Assembly: GCA_024138015.1 (NCBI GenBank)
Contig: JAMXBB010000003.1
Coordinates: 12,574,967-12,638,966 of the forward strand
Direction of reading: 5' to 3'
DNA: 64,000 nucleotides
Origin: Lumnitzera littorea
Lineage: Eukaryota; Streptophyta; Magnoliopsida; Myrtales; Combretaceae
Of the stretch, positions 12,914 through 24,631 are shown one piece after another. The first letter of the stretch is position 1, and the number at the start of each line of letters is the position of its first letter. The notes beneath the pieces were generated by a model. It was not told the DNA's origin and ran no database searches. It saw only the letters and a list, made by a program, of their open reading frames with translations. Both the position numbers and the translations under genes were made by a program.

Positions 12914-13800
12914 CTAAGTTTCCTGACTAGAATTGTTTAGCCGTTCTACCTTTAGCCCTCTCTCACATTCTTTTGGTGGCTTGGTCAATGTGCTGAGTGA
13001 CTTTGTTGTAGATGTATTGATGGGGCTATGCTTAGGCTCTCGAGTTAAGGTCTTCTTGCTCAGGCTTAAGTACAGGGATGTGATTAAGGGGTAACTCAGG
13101 ATTAAGACCATAGACAACTTTGATGGGGGTTTGCTTAGTGATGTTACGTATGGTTCGATTGTAAGAGAATTTGACCATTGGCAAGCAGACATCCCAATCA
13201 ACCAAGTTCTTACCCACTATAGCTTAGAGCAACGATCCTAAAGTACAATTGACTACCTCTATTTGGCTATCCATTTGGGGGTGATAGGAAGTACTAAATA
13301 GCAGTTTAGTGCCTATCTATCGCCATAGAGTTCTCTAGAAATGCCTTAAGAACTTTAGATCTCTATTGAATACTATACTTCTTAGTATGCCATGCAACCT
13401 AACAATTTCCTGTAAGAAAAGAGAAATAATAGCCGGAGCATCATTAGTTTTGGAGAAAGGCATAAAGTGTGCCATCTTGTTAAACCTATTTACAATGACC
13501 ATCACAAAATCTTTGCCTCAGGTAGTTTATGGTAATCTGAGAACAAAGTCTATGCTTAACTCATTCTATGGTGTCATTAGAACAGGTAAAGACATTGCTT
13601 TCCCTTACTCGACTTAGCATTTAGCCTTCTTACACACGGCACAACCTTCAATAACTCGGTGTACATCTCACCTCATTCTTGGCCAGAAGAAATGACCATT
13701 CAATAGTTCATAGGTCCTTCTCTCCCTAAAATGCCTAGAGAGTCCTCCACTATAAGCTTCCCTGATTAGTAATTCCCCTAGTGAATAGGTTAGTACACGT
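12914..13800 (-). pseudogene. Integrase region of gypsy element 1
   Basis: The integrase would join retroelement cDNA to the genome. Reading leftward, a degraded zinc-binding block (near 13750-13620) is followed by the core: VIVNRFNKMAHF at about 13475-13510, then IVFNRDLKFL near 13345-13375, then QIEVVN near 13270 and MVKFSYNRTIRNITKQTP at about 13120-13175. In intact relatives the first two blocks read 'VVDRFSKMAHF' and 'SDRDVKFL'; both catalytic Asp residues of the DDE triad are Asn here, while the Glu is kept. Several stops and frameshifts break the frame. The C-terminal part approaches the 3' LTR at 12669. Confidence 0.8.
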
Positions 13801-14100
13801 AATTTCCCTACTTAGAACAAGTATCCATCTTCCACATGATATTCATCCACGGTCCTTCCATCGACACAATGCGTAAGTATGGGTCCAAAGTGTGGATCCT
13901 AGGAATACTACTCCTTAATGCTCATAAACCCAAACAATCTTGTCTCCAGTTCATTCAGGAGTACATGCCTTCTTGCAAGAGCATTTGCAACCATCTTACT
14001 CTTTCCTTGTTTATATTTTATTATGAATTTAAACCCTTTAAGGAATTCGACCTATCTCGCCTACTGCTTCGATAACTTCGTCTAGCTTTGCAAATACCTT

Positions 14101-14400
14101 AGAGACTCATGGTTAGTGTAGATGATAAACTCTCTCGACAATAGATAATGCTACCATACTTATAGTGCTCAAATCAGTACTAAAAGTTCCTCATCATATA
14201 CAGAGTAGTTTAGTTGAGGTCCCTTGAGCTTCTCACTGTGGTAGGTAATTAGTCGGCTTTCTTGCATTAGGACAACATTTATTCCAATGCCTGATGCATT
14301 ACATTCTAGTTTAGATATTTTATTGAAGTAAGGTAGAACTAGTACAAGGGTAGAAGTCAACCTTTCCTTTATCTTGGCAAAACTTCTCTCCTCCTTTTCT
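14101..14400 (-). pseudogene. RNase H region of gypsy element 1
   Basis: The open frame at 14169-14360 reads LECNASGIGINVVLMQ, then YHSEKLKGPQLNYSVYDEE. This is the gypsy RNase H start ('ECDASGIGIGAVLMQ...YFSEKL..A..NYSTYDKE'). The catalytic Asp of 'CDAS' is Asn. The frame closes soon after, and the rest of the domain is too damaged to delimit. Confidence 0.8.
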
Positions 14401-14599
14401 CCCTATTGAAAGTTGGTGTTCTTCTTTGTTAGCTCAGTAAGTAATGCAACAAGGATATTGAAATTCCTAATAAATCTTCTATAAAATGAAGTCAGTCCAT
14501 GGAAACTTCTTATGTTGGCATAAGTAGTAAGAGTCAACCACTCAACGATTGGTTGGATCTTCTCGTTGTCTACTTGTTAGCCTCCTCTATGTGTAGCCC

Positions 14600-15120
14600 A
14601 AGAATACTACTTCTTCCTAGCAAAAATAACACTTCTTAAGGTTGCCGAATAATCTCTCGGCACAGAGAATATTCAGTACAGCTCTAAGATGTTCACAGTG
14701 ATTCGACATGTCGATACTATAAACAAGGATGTCATTAAAATACACTACGACACACTTCCTCATTAGATGTCTCAACATATGGTTAATTAGCCTTATGATA
14801 GTATTTGGGGCATTCAACAGGCCAAATGGCATGACCATTCACTCATAAAGTCCATGCTAAGTTTTGAACATAGTTTTCCACTTATCTCCTAGCCTCATGT
14901 GAATATGATGGTAGCCAAACTTCAGATTAATCTTGCTAAAGATCTTAGCTTTAATCAATTCATCTAGCATGTCTTCCAATCTTAGGATAGGGTACTTGTA
15001 TTTGATGGTGATCTTGTTTACGGCTTGGCTATCAACACAAATTTGCCATGTCCCATCCTTTTTTAGCACTGGAAGTGTCAGGATAGCACAAGGGTTGAGA
15101 CTTTCCCTAACATAAGTGGT
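14600..15120 (-). pseudogene. Reverse transcriptase region of gypsy element 1
   Basis: Two open pieces (14857-15069 and 14617-14838), each closed by stops, give KKDGTWQICVDSQAVNKIT, FSKINLKFGYHHI, MPFGLLNAPNT and CVVVYFNDILVYS. These are RT motifs in the right order for gypsy elements. The first catalytic Asp ('KIDLRSGYHQI') reads Asn, and the first Asp of the YFDD box reads Asn (codon at 14734-14736). The second Asp is kept. An enzyme with this sequence would not polymerise. Confidence 0.85.
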
Positions 15121-15438
15121 TCATCAGCTGTCGTTGTTGGAGCTCAAAAGCCTTCGGGACTCATCCGATAAGTTGACTTATTCGGCAGGGTGAGGTCGGG
15201 TATTAAGTCGATGTAATGTTCTATGGCTCAGATTGAGGGTAATCCCTCAGGTAATTGCTCTGGCAACAGATAGGCATATTTGTCCAGCAACTTTCTTACT
15301 TGCAAGGGTAATTCACCTCACTCCTTTAATTTTAACGGATGCTTGACTAACATGAGGGTCGACTCATTGGCATTGATGGCCTTTCGGAGCTTAGCTTTAC
15401 TCATCATTAGTCTTCTTTGTTCCATGAGCAAGTTTTAC

Positions 15439-16068
15439 CTACAATTTGTTAACTTCACTCGGCAGCATCGAGTTCAGTGTAATCTTCTGGCCATCCTTTT
15501 CGAACGCATACATATTCCTGTATCTATCATGGATAACTCTCTTATTGAATAACCATGGTCGGCCAAGCAATACATGTAAGGCGCACATAGGCAACACATC
15601 GCAAAGAATCTTGTTGGAGTAATTTCTTATAGTGGTCGGTAGTAGTACTTGCCGAGTGATATGTAAGGCTCCCTTCTCACTCAGTCTATACAATTTATAA
15701 AACCTTAGGTGCACAATAGTTGGCAACTTCAACTTTGTGATCAAATCAGCTGATGCTACATTGGTACAACTCCCACTATCTACAATTAGTGCACACATCT
15801 AACCATTCACCTTGCAAGTGATATGAAATAAGTTCTCCCTTTGCTCCTCCTCATGTGAGGGTTCTAAGTTCACTGCGCATCGGACAACTAACATCAACTG
15901 ATCTAAGTTCTCGACAAACATGTCCTCCTCAATCAGTTCATTATCATAAGAAACTTCTTTCTTAGCAGGGCTTTCCTCCTCAGGTTCCTTATTAATACTC
16001 TCCACTTCCAGCTTTAAGATGTCTCCCTTGATGACCATAGTTCTTTGGTTTGGGCATTGAGTAGCCAC
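15439..16068 (-). pseudogene. Protease and gag-pol linker of gypsy element 1
   Basis: Two abutting in-frame pieces separated by one stop: 15799-16068, an acidic linker beginning after the zinc knuckle, and 15439-15798, which has CALIVDSGSCTNVASADL near its start. DSG is the aspartic protease active site, and 'DSGSCTNVAS' is typical of one large group of plant gypsy elements. LGRPWLFNKRVIHDRYRN matches the 'LLGRPWQFDR' block later in the domain. The catalytic Asp is intact. Upstream the knuckle reads RFGHVATQCPN with a stop within it. Confidence 0.85.
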
Positions 16069-17142
16069 ATGTCCAAACCTTTAGCACTTGATTTAATTCG
16101 TGTTCCTACCAAATCTTTACTCTTTCTCATAAGTTCAAGTTGGCACATCACTATTAAGTTGACCCTTCTATTTGGCTCAGACATCTATCTTTCAGATTGG
16201 CTTGGTACTTGACTGTGCTCTGTGACTTCCTTATCTAAGTCGATTTGTTGACAATCTGGTCGGTACTTGGCTTCTTTTCTGCCTCTTTACTTGTTGAGCT
16301 ATTCAAATGGATTCATCCATTGTGATAAATCGTTGGAGTTCCATAATGCCTCTAATGTCACATCTTAATCTAGTAAGGAACTTAGAGATTGTTTGTGCTA
16401 GGGATTCCTCCACTTTACAATAGATCATGAGCATTGAAATTCTTAGACATATTCGTCAACTAATCAGCTTCCTTGTCTCAACTCTTGAAGCCTAGTAAAA
16501 GTATCTTACAGATAAGTATTTGGCACAAATCTGTTTCTGAGTATTCTCTTCATCTTTGGCCAAGTATTAATCTCTCTGTATCCTTCTCGTCTCTTCATGG
16601 CCTGGAAATTCTTTCATCACATGGTAGCATATCCGGAGAACTCAACAACAATAGTTCTCACTTTCTTATAATCCTCATATTTGTAATATTCAAACACATG
16701 CTCTACCTTCTCTTCCCATTCTAAGTAGTCATCCGCACTTCCAGACCCATTGTAGCTCAGAATCCAAAGCTTTACATGGTCAAAGGCTCTAGGTACTCGA
16801 ACTTGCTCTTTTTCTTCATAACACTCTTTCTTATCTTCTTATCCGATATCTCCCAAGTCAATCCTTCTCTTCACTTATTCGCTTACTCCTCTACCTTAAA
16901 CTTGTTGAGTTGGGTTATGACCTCTCATAGGTCAGGCAGCTTATGGGTTGTTATGCACAATTTCAATAGGTCGATAAGCCAATGCATGTACATCTCAAGT
17001 TAAATTAACTAGGACGTTAACTACCTCATCAAGTCTCTTATCAGTCTTCTTAGGGCTTAGGGGTACCTTGAGATTATCGGCTATGGTGGATAATACCATT
17101 ATTGTCATCTCCAACACCAACGTTAACACTTGGTTCCGTCAT
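16069..17142 (-). pseudogene. gag region of gypsy element 1
   Basis: The likely start is the ATG at 17142 (MTEPSVNVGVGDDNNG), about 200 bases inside the 5' LTR. The capsid signature DDYLEWEEKVEHVF followed by KVRTIVVEFSGYATMW lies at about 16620-16730, matching the plant Retrotrans_gag domain. A CCHC knuckle remnant (KC, stop, RFGHVATQC) ends it near 16060-16095. Stops interrupt the frame many times. Confidence 0.75.
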
Positions 17143-17330
17143 TTTTTCTGATAAATTTTAGTTTTTAAACTCTTCGATCAGGTGTTACAGTAAACACTTC
17201 TGCAAACTAGAAATTCAACAGCTAACAAACACAACAGTTAAACGAATACAGTAACTTGCTCTGTTCTACACACGTAAAACAAAGTATAGATAGAATTTTA
17301 AAACAATCTACTACAACTAAAGTAAAACCT

Positions 17331-17345
17331 TCTCTCTGATACTAA
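17331..17345 (-). other. Primer binding site of gypsy element 1
   Basis: On the minus strand, two bases after the LTR end, the sequence is TTAGTATCAGAGAGA. It matches 'TGGTATCAGAGC', the complement of the 3' end of initiator tRNA-Met used by many plant LTR retrotransposons. This fixes the right LTR as the 5' LTR. Confidence 0.75.
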
Positions 17346-17347
17346 GA

Positions 17348-17991
17348 TGATGCTAACCATGACAAAAAACAGACAAGGTCGATCGTTGAATGAGTCTAAG
17401 ATTGTTGAAAGCTTGAAAAATGGGTGATGGAGAATGTATGAAAGAGTAAATGAAAAGTAAACAAAACCCACGAATAGCTCTAAAGAATATGACGCATCAA
17501 TAAAACTTCCAAGGACTCATGACACAACTTGATATGATGCATAAATTGATCTAGTGAGGTTACTCGCCACCTAATCTTACTTATAATAGATTCTACATGT
17601 GATCCTGTACACGTGGTGAAGGTGCATTGGTAAGGCCGTTAGAGGATGCAGACAAAGGAGTATGATTAGATTGCTTGTTCGAGCAAGGGAGACTGAAGAT
17701 TAGTCCGAGGTTTCTCTCTCTCAGCTTCTCAATAAGGATAATGCTAAGCAACTGGTCAGCTCAGACATAAGTGAGTAAGCATGCATGGTTTAGTTGTTGT
17801 CTCGGCATTCTTCAATTTGGCATAAAACCTTTGAGAAGTAGGTAGTCATACGATTCGACATGCAGAATTGATCGGCAAAGAGGTACTTGGCTTTCGCAGG
17901 AGTTGATAGGAGTAGAAGGATTTGCCTTGCCATTCCCTCTAGCCTTCAAGCTCGGCTACAAGTTAAAGGTACAATAGCCTAATTCCTATCA
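17348..17991 (-). repeat. 5' LTR of gypsy element 1 (internally deleted)
   Basis: 644 bp, TGATGCTAACC to CCTATCA in plus-strand reading. It aligns with the 3' LTR except for about 240 bp missing at 17583 (present as about 12027-12268 in the left LTR). The missing part carries the only clear TATA box, so this promoter LTR is probably unable to start transcription. Confidence 0.85.
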
Positions 17992-17996
17992 AATTG

Positions 17997-18224
17997 TCAC
18001 TCATTTAGCATTGAATAAGATTATTTAAAGGTTGATATTTTAGTAAAATGTTTAGTGGATTATGGATGTCGAGAACATTCGCGAAAATTTTTTGAAGTTA
18101 TTATAGGTTTATGACCGTTGATATCTATGTAGAGAAGTTAGTAGGTTGTTTTAAGACGCCCGACGTGTCAGTAGAGGTTAGAGACAGTGGCAGGCTATAG
18201 TGTTCTAGGTTATAAGGTGTTACA
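17997..18224 (+). repeat. Family-A LTR, second part
   Basis: Continuation of the LTR split at 11789. It aligns with the reverse complement of 23462-23690 and ends GTGTTACA at 18224. No primer site follows it, as expected for a 3' LTR. Confidence 0.8.
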
Positions 18225-18849
18225 TATGCCTATAATAGAAAATCTTCCCTTACATTGGCTATGATAGGTATGCTTTGATAATCCCTCCTTTTTATGTTAT
18301 TATTGCATTTTTAATTATTCTATTAACATCCTATTCATATTCACCATATTTGCCAACTCATAAACTCTTAAATTTAGGTCTATTGATGAACCTTTGACTA
18401 AACCATTTAGAAAGGTAACCGATAATCTCTAGCTATAAAATTTTGTAACATCTTTAACTAATAGGGATCAAGGACCAATCACGTGCTCTTGAACTTGAGG
18501 ACTCGCCTAGGAACCTGAGGACTTACTCAGATGGTTCACTGAGCTATCCGAGTTGAGTTAAGCGCCAAGGAGCAGTGCATACCCCAATCTGATCTGCCGA
18601 GCTACTTTGCTTTTTACATCATCCAAGAAGCTGCCGAGGTGATCAACTGACATGTTGAGCTTCCTCCATTACTACACACCATTCTAAGCATCAAATTAGG
18701 ATGTAGCCAACCTCACTAGTGCCAAGGCTGTGTTGACAATAATCAAGAGTCAATCATCTAAGGCTAACTTGAAAATGAGTTTTCCTTGAATCAACCTTGC
18801 TCCAGTCCCAGCTACCCGTGCTACTGAACTTTAGACGTTGACCTAACCT
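18225..18849. other. No gene recognised; probable LTR body
   Basis: There is no coding signal. The second half (from about 18470) is richer in GC than its surroundings and leads without break into the LTR-like segment at 18850-19240, so it may be the 5' part of the same LTR. Confidence 0.35.
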
Positions 18850-19240
18850 AATTAGGATCTGCCTCCATTCTGTCAATAGTATCATGGGTACGATTACATT
18901 GATACCCTTGTAAATTATTTCCCCTTTTTCCTTAGTTAGTAGAAATCATTTTCTGTAATTTCCTATAACTGAAGACTTACCTTAATTGGGTACTATAAAT
19001 ACTCACAAATTGTAATAATTGCATTATCGATATATATAAAATACACTGAACTTTCTCACTAACTTGAGCTAAGTGTCCTTCTGCTTACTCTTATGCTACT
19101 CTTATCTAGCCCATTAAGTATGGACTAATGGTGAGTACCTTCCGGCCATACTTGTGTATCATATCAAGTGTGACCCGAGCTCGTATGAGGCGTTAGTGCA
19201 TCATATCTATTGTCGGTGTATGAAAATCCCTGCTTAACCT
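18850..19240 (+). repeat. LTR-like relic with TATA box, inverted copy of 3121-3598
   Basis: It pairs with 3121-3598 as a diverged inverted copy. TATAAATA at 18994-19001 and an A-rich AATAAT stretch downstream give it the look of an LTR U3-R region. The 15-kb separation and opposite orientation indicate two independent insertions of one family rather than a hairpin. Confidence 0.6.
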
Positions 19241-21101
19241 TATATACGTAATTTATACTATTACGTATTATATATCATTTCAATTGCATCAAAATATACT
19301 TTTAATTGATTAAATCACGTTTTAATTCCGGTAAGATTATTATAATACATATATTCTAGTAATATTATAGAATTATGGGTTATATTAACTAAGATTATCT
19401 GATTTTAATAAAATTAGTGTTGTTGGATTCGTACAAACTTAACGACATGTGTTAACAGGTAGTTCGAGCTTTTAATACAGTTATACGTATCTATATAAAG
19501 ATTATCATATTATACATATTTTATGTTATTTAAACCGTATTTTACCTGATTTATTAATATAATGCTATAATATAAGTATTATCTAACCCTAATACACATA
19601 TAACATATCCTAATTTATAAAATATTATTAATTATATTAAAAATACACTTTTTATCTAATCTAATAAATACACCTATACATAGTTTTATTCAACTATTTA
19701 TTACATTTTAACTTATTATTATTAAAAATACATCCCGATTTGTAATTTAAGCCATTTTACTTTATAAATTCGTAATAAATAATTCAAGTCACTAAATATT
19801 TTCCTGAAAATTTTTATAGACTCCTAAAAATATAGGGAACTTAGCTATTCACTAGATATTTTCCTAAAAATTTCTATAAACTCCTAAAAATATGGGGAAC
19901 TTAGCTATTACTTGGTTTCTAGTTTTCAATCTACTGCCTATATATTCATATTTACGATTTTACTCCTAAATTATCCTAAATTACCCAATTATGATTCTTT
20001 TTGCATCAAATTGATTTCAACCTATCCCAACACTATTATTATTCACTGAGAATCAGTACAAGTCCATTTCATCATTTAATTTTATAATTTCTTATTCATT
20101 TCACAATTTTAGCCTATTTTTAAGCTAATTTTAGCCTATTTTCAAGCTATTTTTAGGCTAAAAAATGCAATAAATATTAAAAATATTCAAATCAAAATTC
20201 AACTACATAGAAATTATTTATATATCATACACATCCTATAAAAAAATTTTGAATGAAAAAATTTTGAGTAAAAAACAATATCATTTGATACATTTATTTT
20301 GAAAGTCAAAATTCAAATGAATAGTAATTTTCTTAAGTAAGTATATTAAATATTACAAATTTTTCAAAAATAAACATATCACATGAAAGCATGTTTGAAA
20401 TAACCTAACTACAAATTTTTTCTTAATTTTCTAGGTGGATATGATATTTTTTAGAAACTATTGAAAAATAAGGTAGAATTTTGATGTGGCTATTCTTAGG
20501 TGCTCCAATAGCCGTAGGGTGGTGGTGATGGTTCATCAGAACACTTAGGTGTTGAGAGTCCTCCTTGGTGGTAAAGTGGCTTAAGAGCAAATCAAAGGAT
20601 GCCTTAAGAATTAATCCACTACAGTAATTGCTCTATTTTTTTTTTTCTATTTTCCCACGATTTTTTCTAAATTTTCCTTTAAGTATATTTGGTTTCTAAA
20701 GATGCAAATTGATGTTTTTCAACCTATATATAGTTGTTTGGGTTAGTCGCTGTCCTGTTCTTGTTTTCTTTTAATTTTTTCCTTGCTTTTTCACATTAAT
20801 TACAAGTAGGAGGTGGCTTTCATAAGGTATTTGCCTTTTGATTCAACACGATTGAATTCTCCACAATAAGCCATAGTGAATTCTAACAATTTCCAGCTGA
20901 AATATGAGTTTATAGGATAGGATTTGTAATTATTTTAGTATTTTAAGTATATTTTATTAGTATTTAATTGTCTATTAATATATGAGTGTACATATCATGC
21001 GTACTACTATACTTTTATAATTAAATTTCTAACATATATTTTATTTTTAAGATATATTTCTTATTTATTTACATGAATTCAACACAATATATATAATTAA
21101 A
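19241..21101 (-). repeat. Family-B-like LTR, left of the gap
   Basis: It shares landmarks with the solo LTR at 33424-36321 in the same order: 'TTTTAGGCTAAAAA' (20148; 35174 region), 'CATCCTATAAAAAAATTTTGAA' in pieces, 'TAGGGTGGTGGTGATGGTTC' near 20515, and a T-run followed by 'TTTCCCACGATTTTTTC' near 20640. CpG is nearly absent. The right end is cut by the assembly gap. Confidence 0.55.
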
Positions 21102-21500
21102 NNNNNNNNNNNNNNNNNNNNNNNNNNNNNNNNNNNNNNNNNNNNNNNNNNNNNNNNNNNNNNNNNNNNNNNNNNNNNNNNNNNNNNNNNNNNNNNNNNN
21201 NNNNNNNNNNNNNNNNNNNNNNNNNNNNNNNNNNNNNNNNNNNNNNNNNNNNNNNNNNNNNNNNNNNNNNNNNNNNNNNNNNNNNNNNNNNNNNNNNNNN
21301 NNNNNNNNNNNNNNNNNNNNNNNNNNNNNNNNNNNNNNNNNNNNNNNNNNNNNNNNNNNNNNNNNNNNNNNNNNNNNNNNNNNNNNNNNNNNNNNNNNNN
21401 NNNNNNNNNNNNNNNNNNNNNNNNNNNNNNNNNNNNNNNNNNNNNNNNNNNNNNNNNNNNNNNNNNNNNNNNNNNNNNNNNNNNNNNNNNNNNNNNNNNN
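21102..21500. other. Assembly gap (399 N)
   Basis: An undefined run of N. The 31 bases just left of it (21071-21101) recur with one mismatch at 21522-21552, just right of it. Confidence 1.
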
Positions 21501-23170
21501 AGTACTTGTAAGACCAAGCTTACATGAATTTAACACAATATATATAATTAAATAATTTAGAATTAATTTACAAGTATAATTATTATTTATACCAGATATA
21601 CTCGTAAAAATACGAGTATATTTATATAATAAATTATACTATTTTATCTCATTTTACAGCTTAATTAACTTATCTCTATGTTCTCATCGTATTTTAAGCT
21701 TGATTTTAGAGGTTCTTAATAATTTGGTACTATATTAAATAATTATACTTTTAGAGGTAAAATTAAGATTTTGGGTCGCTATTTTCAAAATCTAATTTCA
21801 CCAAGTCACTTCGACTAACTTTTTTATCTTAATCATAAAGTTTGGGCTCAATCATATAACTTTCTTCAAAGGCCTTAAATTTAAGTTCAATTGTCCTAAA
21901 CTCAATTTAAGGGGCCTATACATATACCCCAAAATACATAAAAAAATCAATGAAGCTCATAATCTAGGTGAAGTCTTTAGGATAAAAACACTTATTTGTT
22001 TCCAAAAATACTATTTTAATCATGATTTACAACTAAAAAATTCATAGAAATTATAGAAAATAACTTTATGAAAAATATATTCATAGCATTTTAATATAAT
22101 TACAAGAAAGCTTATAGAGAAATTTCAAAGTCAAAATTACATCATTAAACTTATTTATTTCAACATCAAAAAATGTTTGGTTTCATTGATTTCTTAAGTA
22201 CATATACCATAACTAATAAATTTTTACAAAATAATATTTTTCCTACATTCTACATATGAAAATGGTTAGGAATAATTTTTTCTAAAATTTTATAGATAGT
22301 TTTTATATTTTTACATAATTATATAAAATCAAACTAAATTGGAACCTCACTAGAATACTTAGCTCCAGCCACCAAATGGTGGTTACCATCCTGTTGATCA
22401 ACCTAAACGAAGGGTCTACTGTCACCTAGTGGTGCCTATTTGCACCAAGCACTACCCTAACTGTATGTAATCTAATAAGCCCAAATTGCACCCAATTTAT
22501 GTTTTTTTTTTTCTAGATTTTTCTTCTTTAATTAATTTAACTCACTTAAATTTTTTCTAAAGCCTAGATTTCATATACAAATTAGTAGAGAGTGTTTCTA
22601 ATTTTTTAGAACTTTCAAATCACCCAAGTAAGTTTCTCTCTCTCTCTCTCTCTCTCTCTCACTCAAATTCAAGTTTAAATAAGGCAAATTTACATGTTTT
22701 CTTTGTCTTCATCCTCTAGCATCTATCTATCAAATTCCATATGGCCTATTCCACTTAATCCAGCTGCCTTTAGTATTTTTTTTATCATTTTTTATTAATT
22801 TAATGAATTTTCTTAGCTTAATTTACATTAAATCGGGTGTTTTAGATAATTATAAGTATATAATTACACCTAATAATTACACGTGGGGTATATACATATA
22901 TTATATATATTATTTCATGTCATATAATATTATTATTATATATGTAATTTATCTCTAAATATTTATGAACTAACAAAACCTATTCAATGTGTTTATGATA
23001 AATAATATATATAGTTAAATTACACTATTTTAGCTAAATTATTTTTTATTTTATTATATTTCTAATATCTAAGTCTATGGGGTTTCCTCAACTAATGCTT
23101 TAAGTCTATTCATTAATTTTTAGGTCATTCAGGTTAATTTCACTAATGTTCTAATTTACTTTCTTGAACA
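21501..23170 (-). repeat. Second family-B-like LTR, right of the gap
   Basis: The same landmark series appears again: 'AATGGTGGTTACCATC' near 22376, a T-run plus 'CTAGATTTTTCTTC' near 22503, and 'AATTACACGTGGGGTATA' near 22875 (compare 'TACATGTAGGGTACACGTG' at 35990). This indicates a second diverged copy, again in minus orientation. Its right edge, near 23170, is approximate. Confidence 0.5.
22634..22661. repeat. (TC)n microsatellite
   Basis: An uninterrupted run of 14 TC units inside the family-B-like LTR. Comparable CT-rich tracts occur in the leader part of plant LTRs. Confidence 0.95.
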
Positions 23171-23441
23171 ACTACGTAAAATTACGCGACTAAAACACAG
23201 TAATAAAGCAAACAAGATGCACAAGGATGATATAGAAATCAAATCATATGTGTAAAGTAAACTAGCTAAAGTAACTATTTACTTTGGCTCTAATTGCACC
23301 CCCCATATTTTATCAACTATTATCATCTTACCATTCGATAGAATATTTCTCGAAGATTCATAACCTATACTCTTTTATGATTGATCATCTTAAGTTGGTC
23401 TACAATTGACCTATCCTAACTTTTCTATGATTTGTAGCCTA

Positions 23442-23454
23442 GGCTCTGATATTA
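23442..23454 (-). other. Primer binding site next to a family-A LTR
   Basis: Minus-strand TAATATCAGAGCC lies seven bases after the LTR end GGGCATTACA. It matches the tRNA-Met type primer site and shows that the LTR at 23462-24155 was a 5' LTR, with its interior running leftward. Only about 270 bp of that interior survives before other LTR sequence begins. Confidence 0.7.
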
Positions 23455-23461
23455 CTTTAAC

Positions 23462-24155
23462 TGTAATGCCCTAAAGCTTGGAACGTTATAGCCTGCCTCG
23501 TGTCCTCGGCGTCTACTTACACATTAAGTATCTCAAAACAACCTGTTAACTTCTACACAGATATATCAACCATAAAAAACCTATAACAACTCCAATAAAT
23601 TTTCATGAATGTTCTTAACATCCATAATCCACAAGACATTTTACTAAAAAATCAACCTTTGAGTAACCTTATTTAATATAAAAGGAGTGACAATTTGTTA
23701 TCGAATAAATTTGTTGTAAGAAAACTAAATAATAAAGATCTAGAATCTTTTACTCATTATGGCCAATTGGAAATGACATACCACATACTTTGATAAGAGA
23801 AGTCTCAAGTAACTTCTTGTGACCCAAAATACAATTTACAAATAAATAATTAAATGTTTAATAACAAATTCGGCCAATTCCATAATCCTACTCAAACTAT
23901 ATGGAGTTGTCCCTAACATCATAATAGTATTTATAGTAATCTACTGCATTACCGTAATAATCAATGATACGGTAATAATCCTCATAATGGCCATAACTTA
24001 TACCTGCACCTAAAGATTAAGAAGGGATGAGTTGAAGCCCAATACGAAATATGACAAGCACATGCGCATAAAGATAAAATGCCCAATCACACATAAATAT
24101 GGAATGCAAAATGGAACAATCAAACATTTAATTATCTTTATTTTAATCCAATAAG
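23462..24155 (-). repeat. Family-A LTR, second copy, 3' third only
   Basis: Reverse complement of about 11310-11789 plus 17997-18224. It is uninterrupted, and thus shows the state of the LTR before gypsy element 1 inserted. Homology stops near 24155 ('AATCCAATAAGCAACG'). Confidence 0.75.
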
Positions 24156-24626
24156 CAACGTAAGTGATGGAGTGCCGACCTATAGACCCTTCACCCAAAC
24201 CAAACTTAGAGGCTTGTAGGACCTGACTAGGAAAATCCTAGTTGCTCAGCTCGACCTTAATGAGCTCATTTACCAAGAAGGCCAAACGACAAACACTCTG
24301 AGTGCTTCACTTGGATATACCCTGATCTACTTCGTCTTTCACTCAAATATCAAGAACTCTAGTGCTAACCCACCAAGCGTCGAGGCTGAGGTCCTTATAC
24401 ATCAAACTCTCCTATCCTACCTTACCAAGCTGCAGCTTCACTTGATCACCTCGATAGCCTTCAATGCAACTCAACAACAACAACCCCAACATTAGCTTAG
24501 TTTAGCCATAATGCCCAAGATTCCAAAACACATACCCACTAATAAGCTGCCTCATGTCCTTCACTTTTATGACATTTGTACTATATTCCCTTTTGTCATT
24601 TGTCATATTTACGCTTTTTGTATGTA
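24156..24626. other. Unrecognised sequence flanking element C
   Basis: No gene or repeat partner was found. It is less AT-rich than its neighbours and has several short open frames without domains. It ends at the target duplication TTATG (24627-24631). Confidence 0.4.
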
Positions 24627-24631
24627 TTATG

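Larger units (their letters stand above)
11790..17991 (-). mobile_element. Ty3/gypsy LTR retrotransposon 1, nested in the family-A LTR
   Basis: A 6202-bp element in minus orientation with two LTRs (right = 5' LTR, left = 3' LTR), a tRNA primer site at 17331-17345, and the order gag, protease, reverse transcriptase, RNase H, integrase. That order defines Ty3/gypsy. The protease and capsid style resemble chromovirus-like plant elements, but I cannot fix the lineage. All genes carry stops and frameshifts, and five catalytic Asp codons read Asn. The 5' LTR lacks about 240 bp including the TATA box. It is related to the element at 38.1-48.1 kb. Confidence 0.9.

Noticed and set aside
21065..21536. 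Two minus-strand frames of 150 and 155 residues
   Set aside because: They are made almost entirely of N translated as unknown residues.
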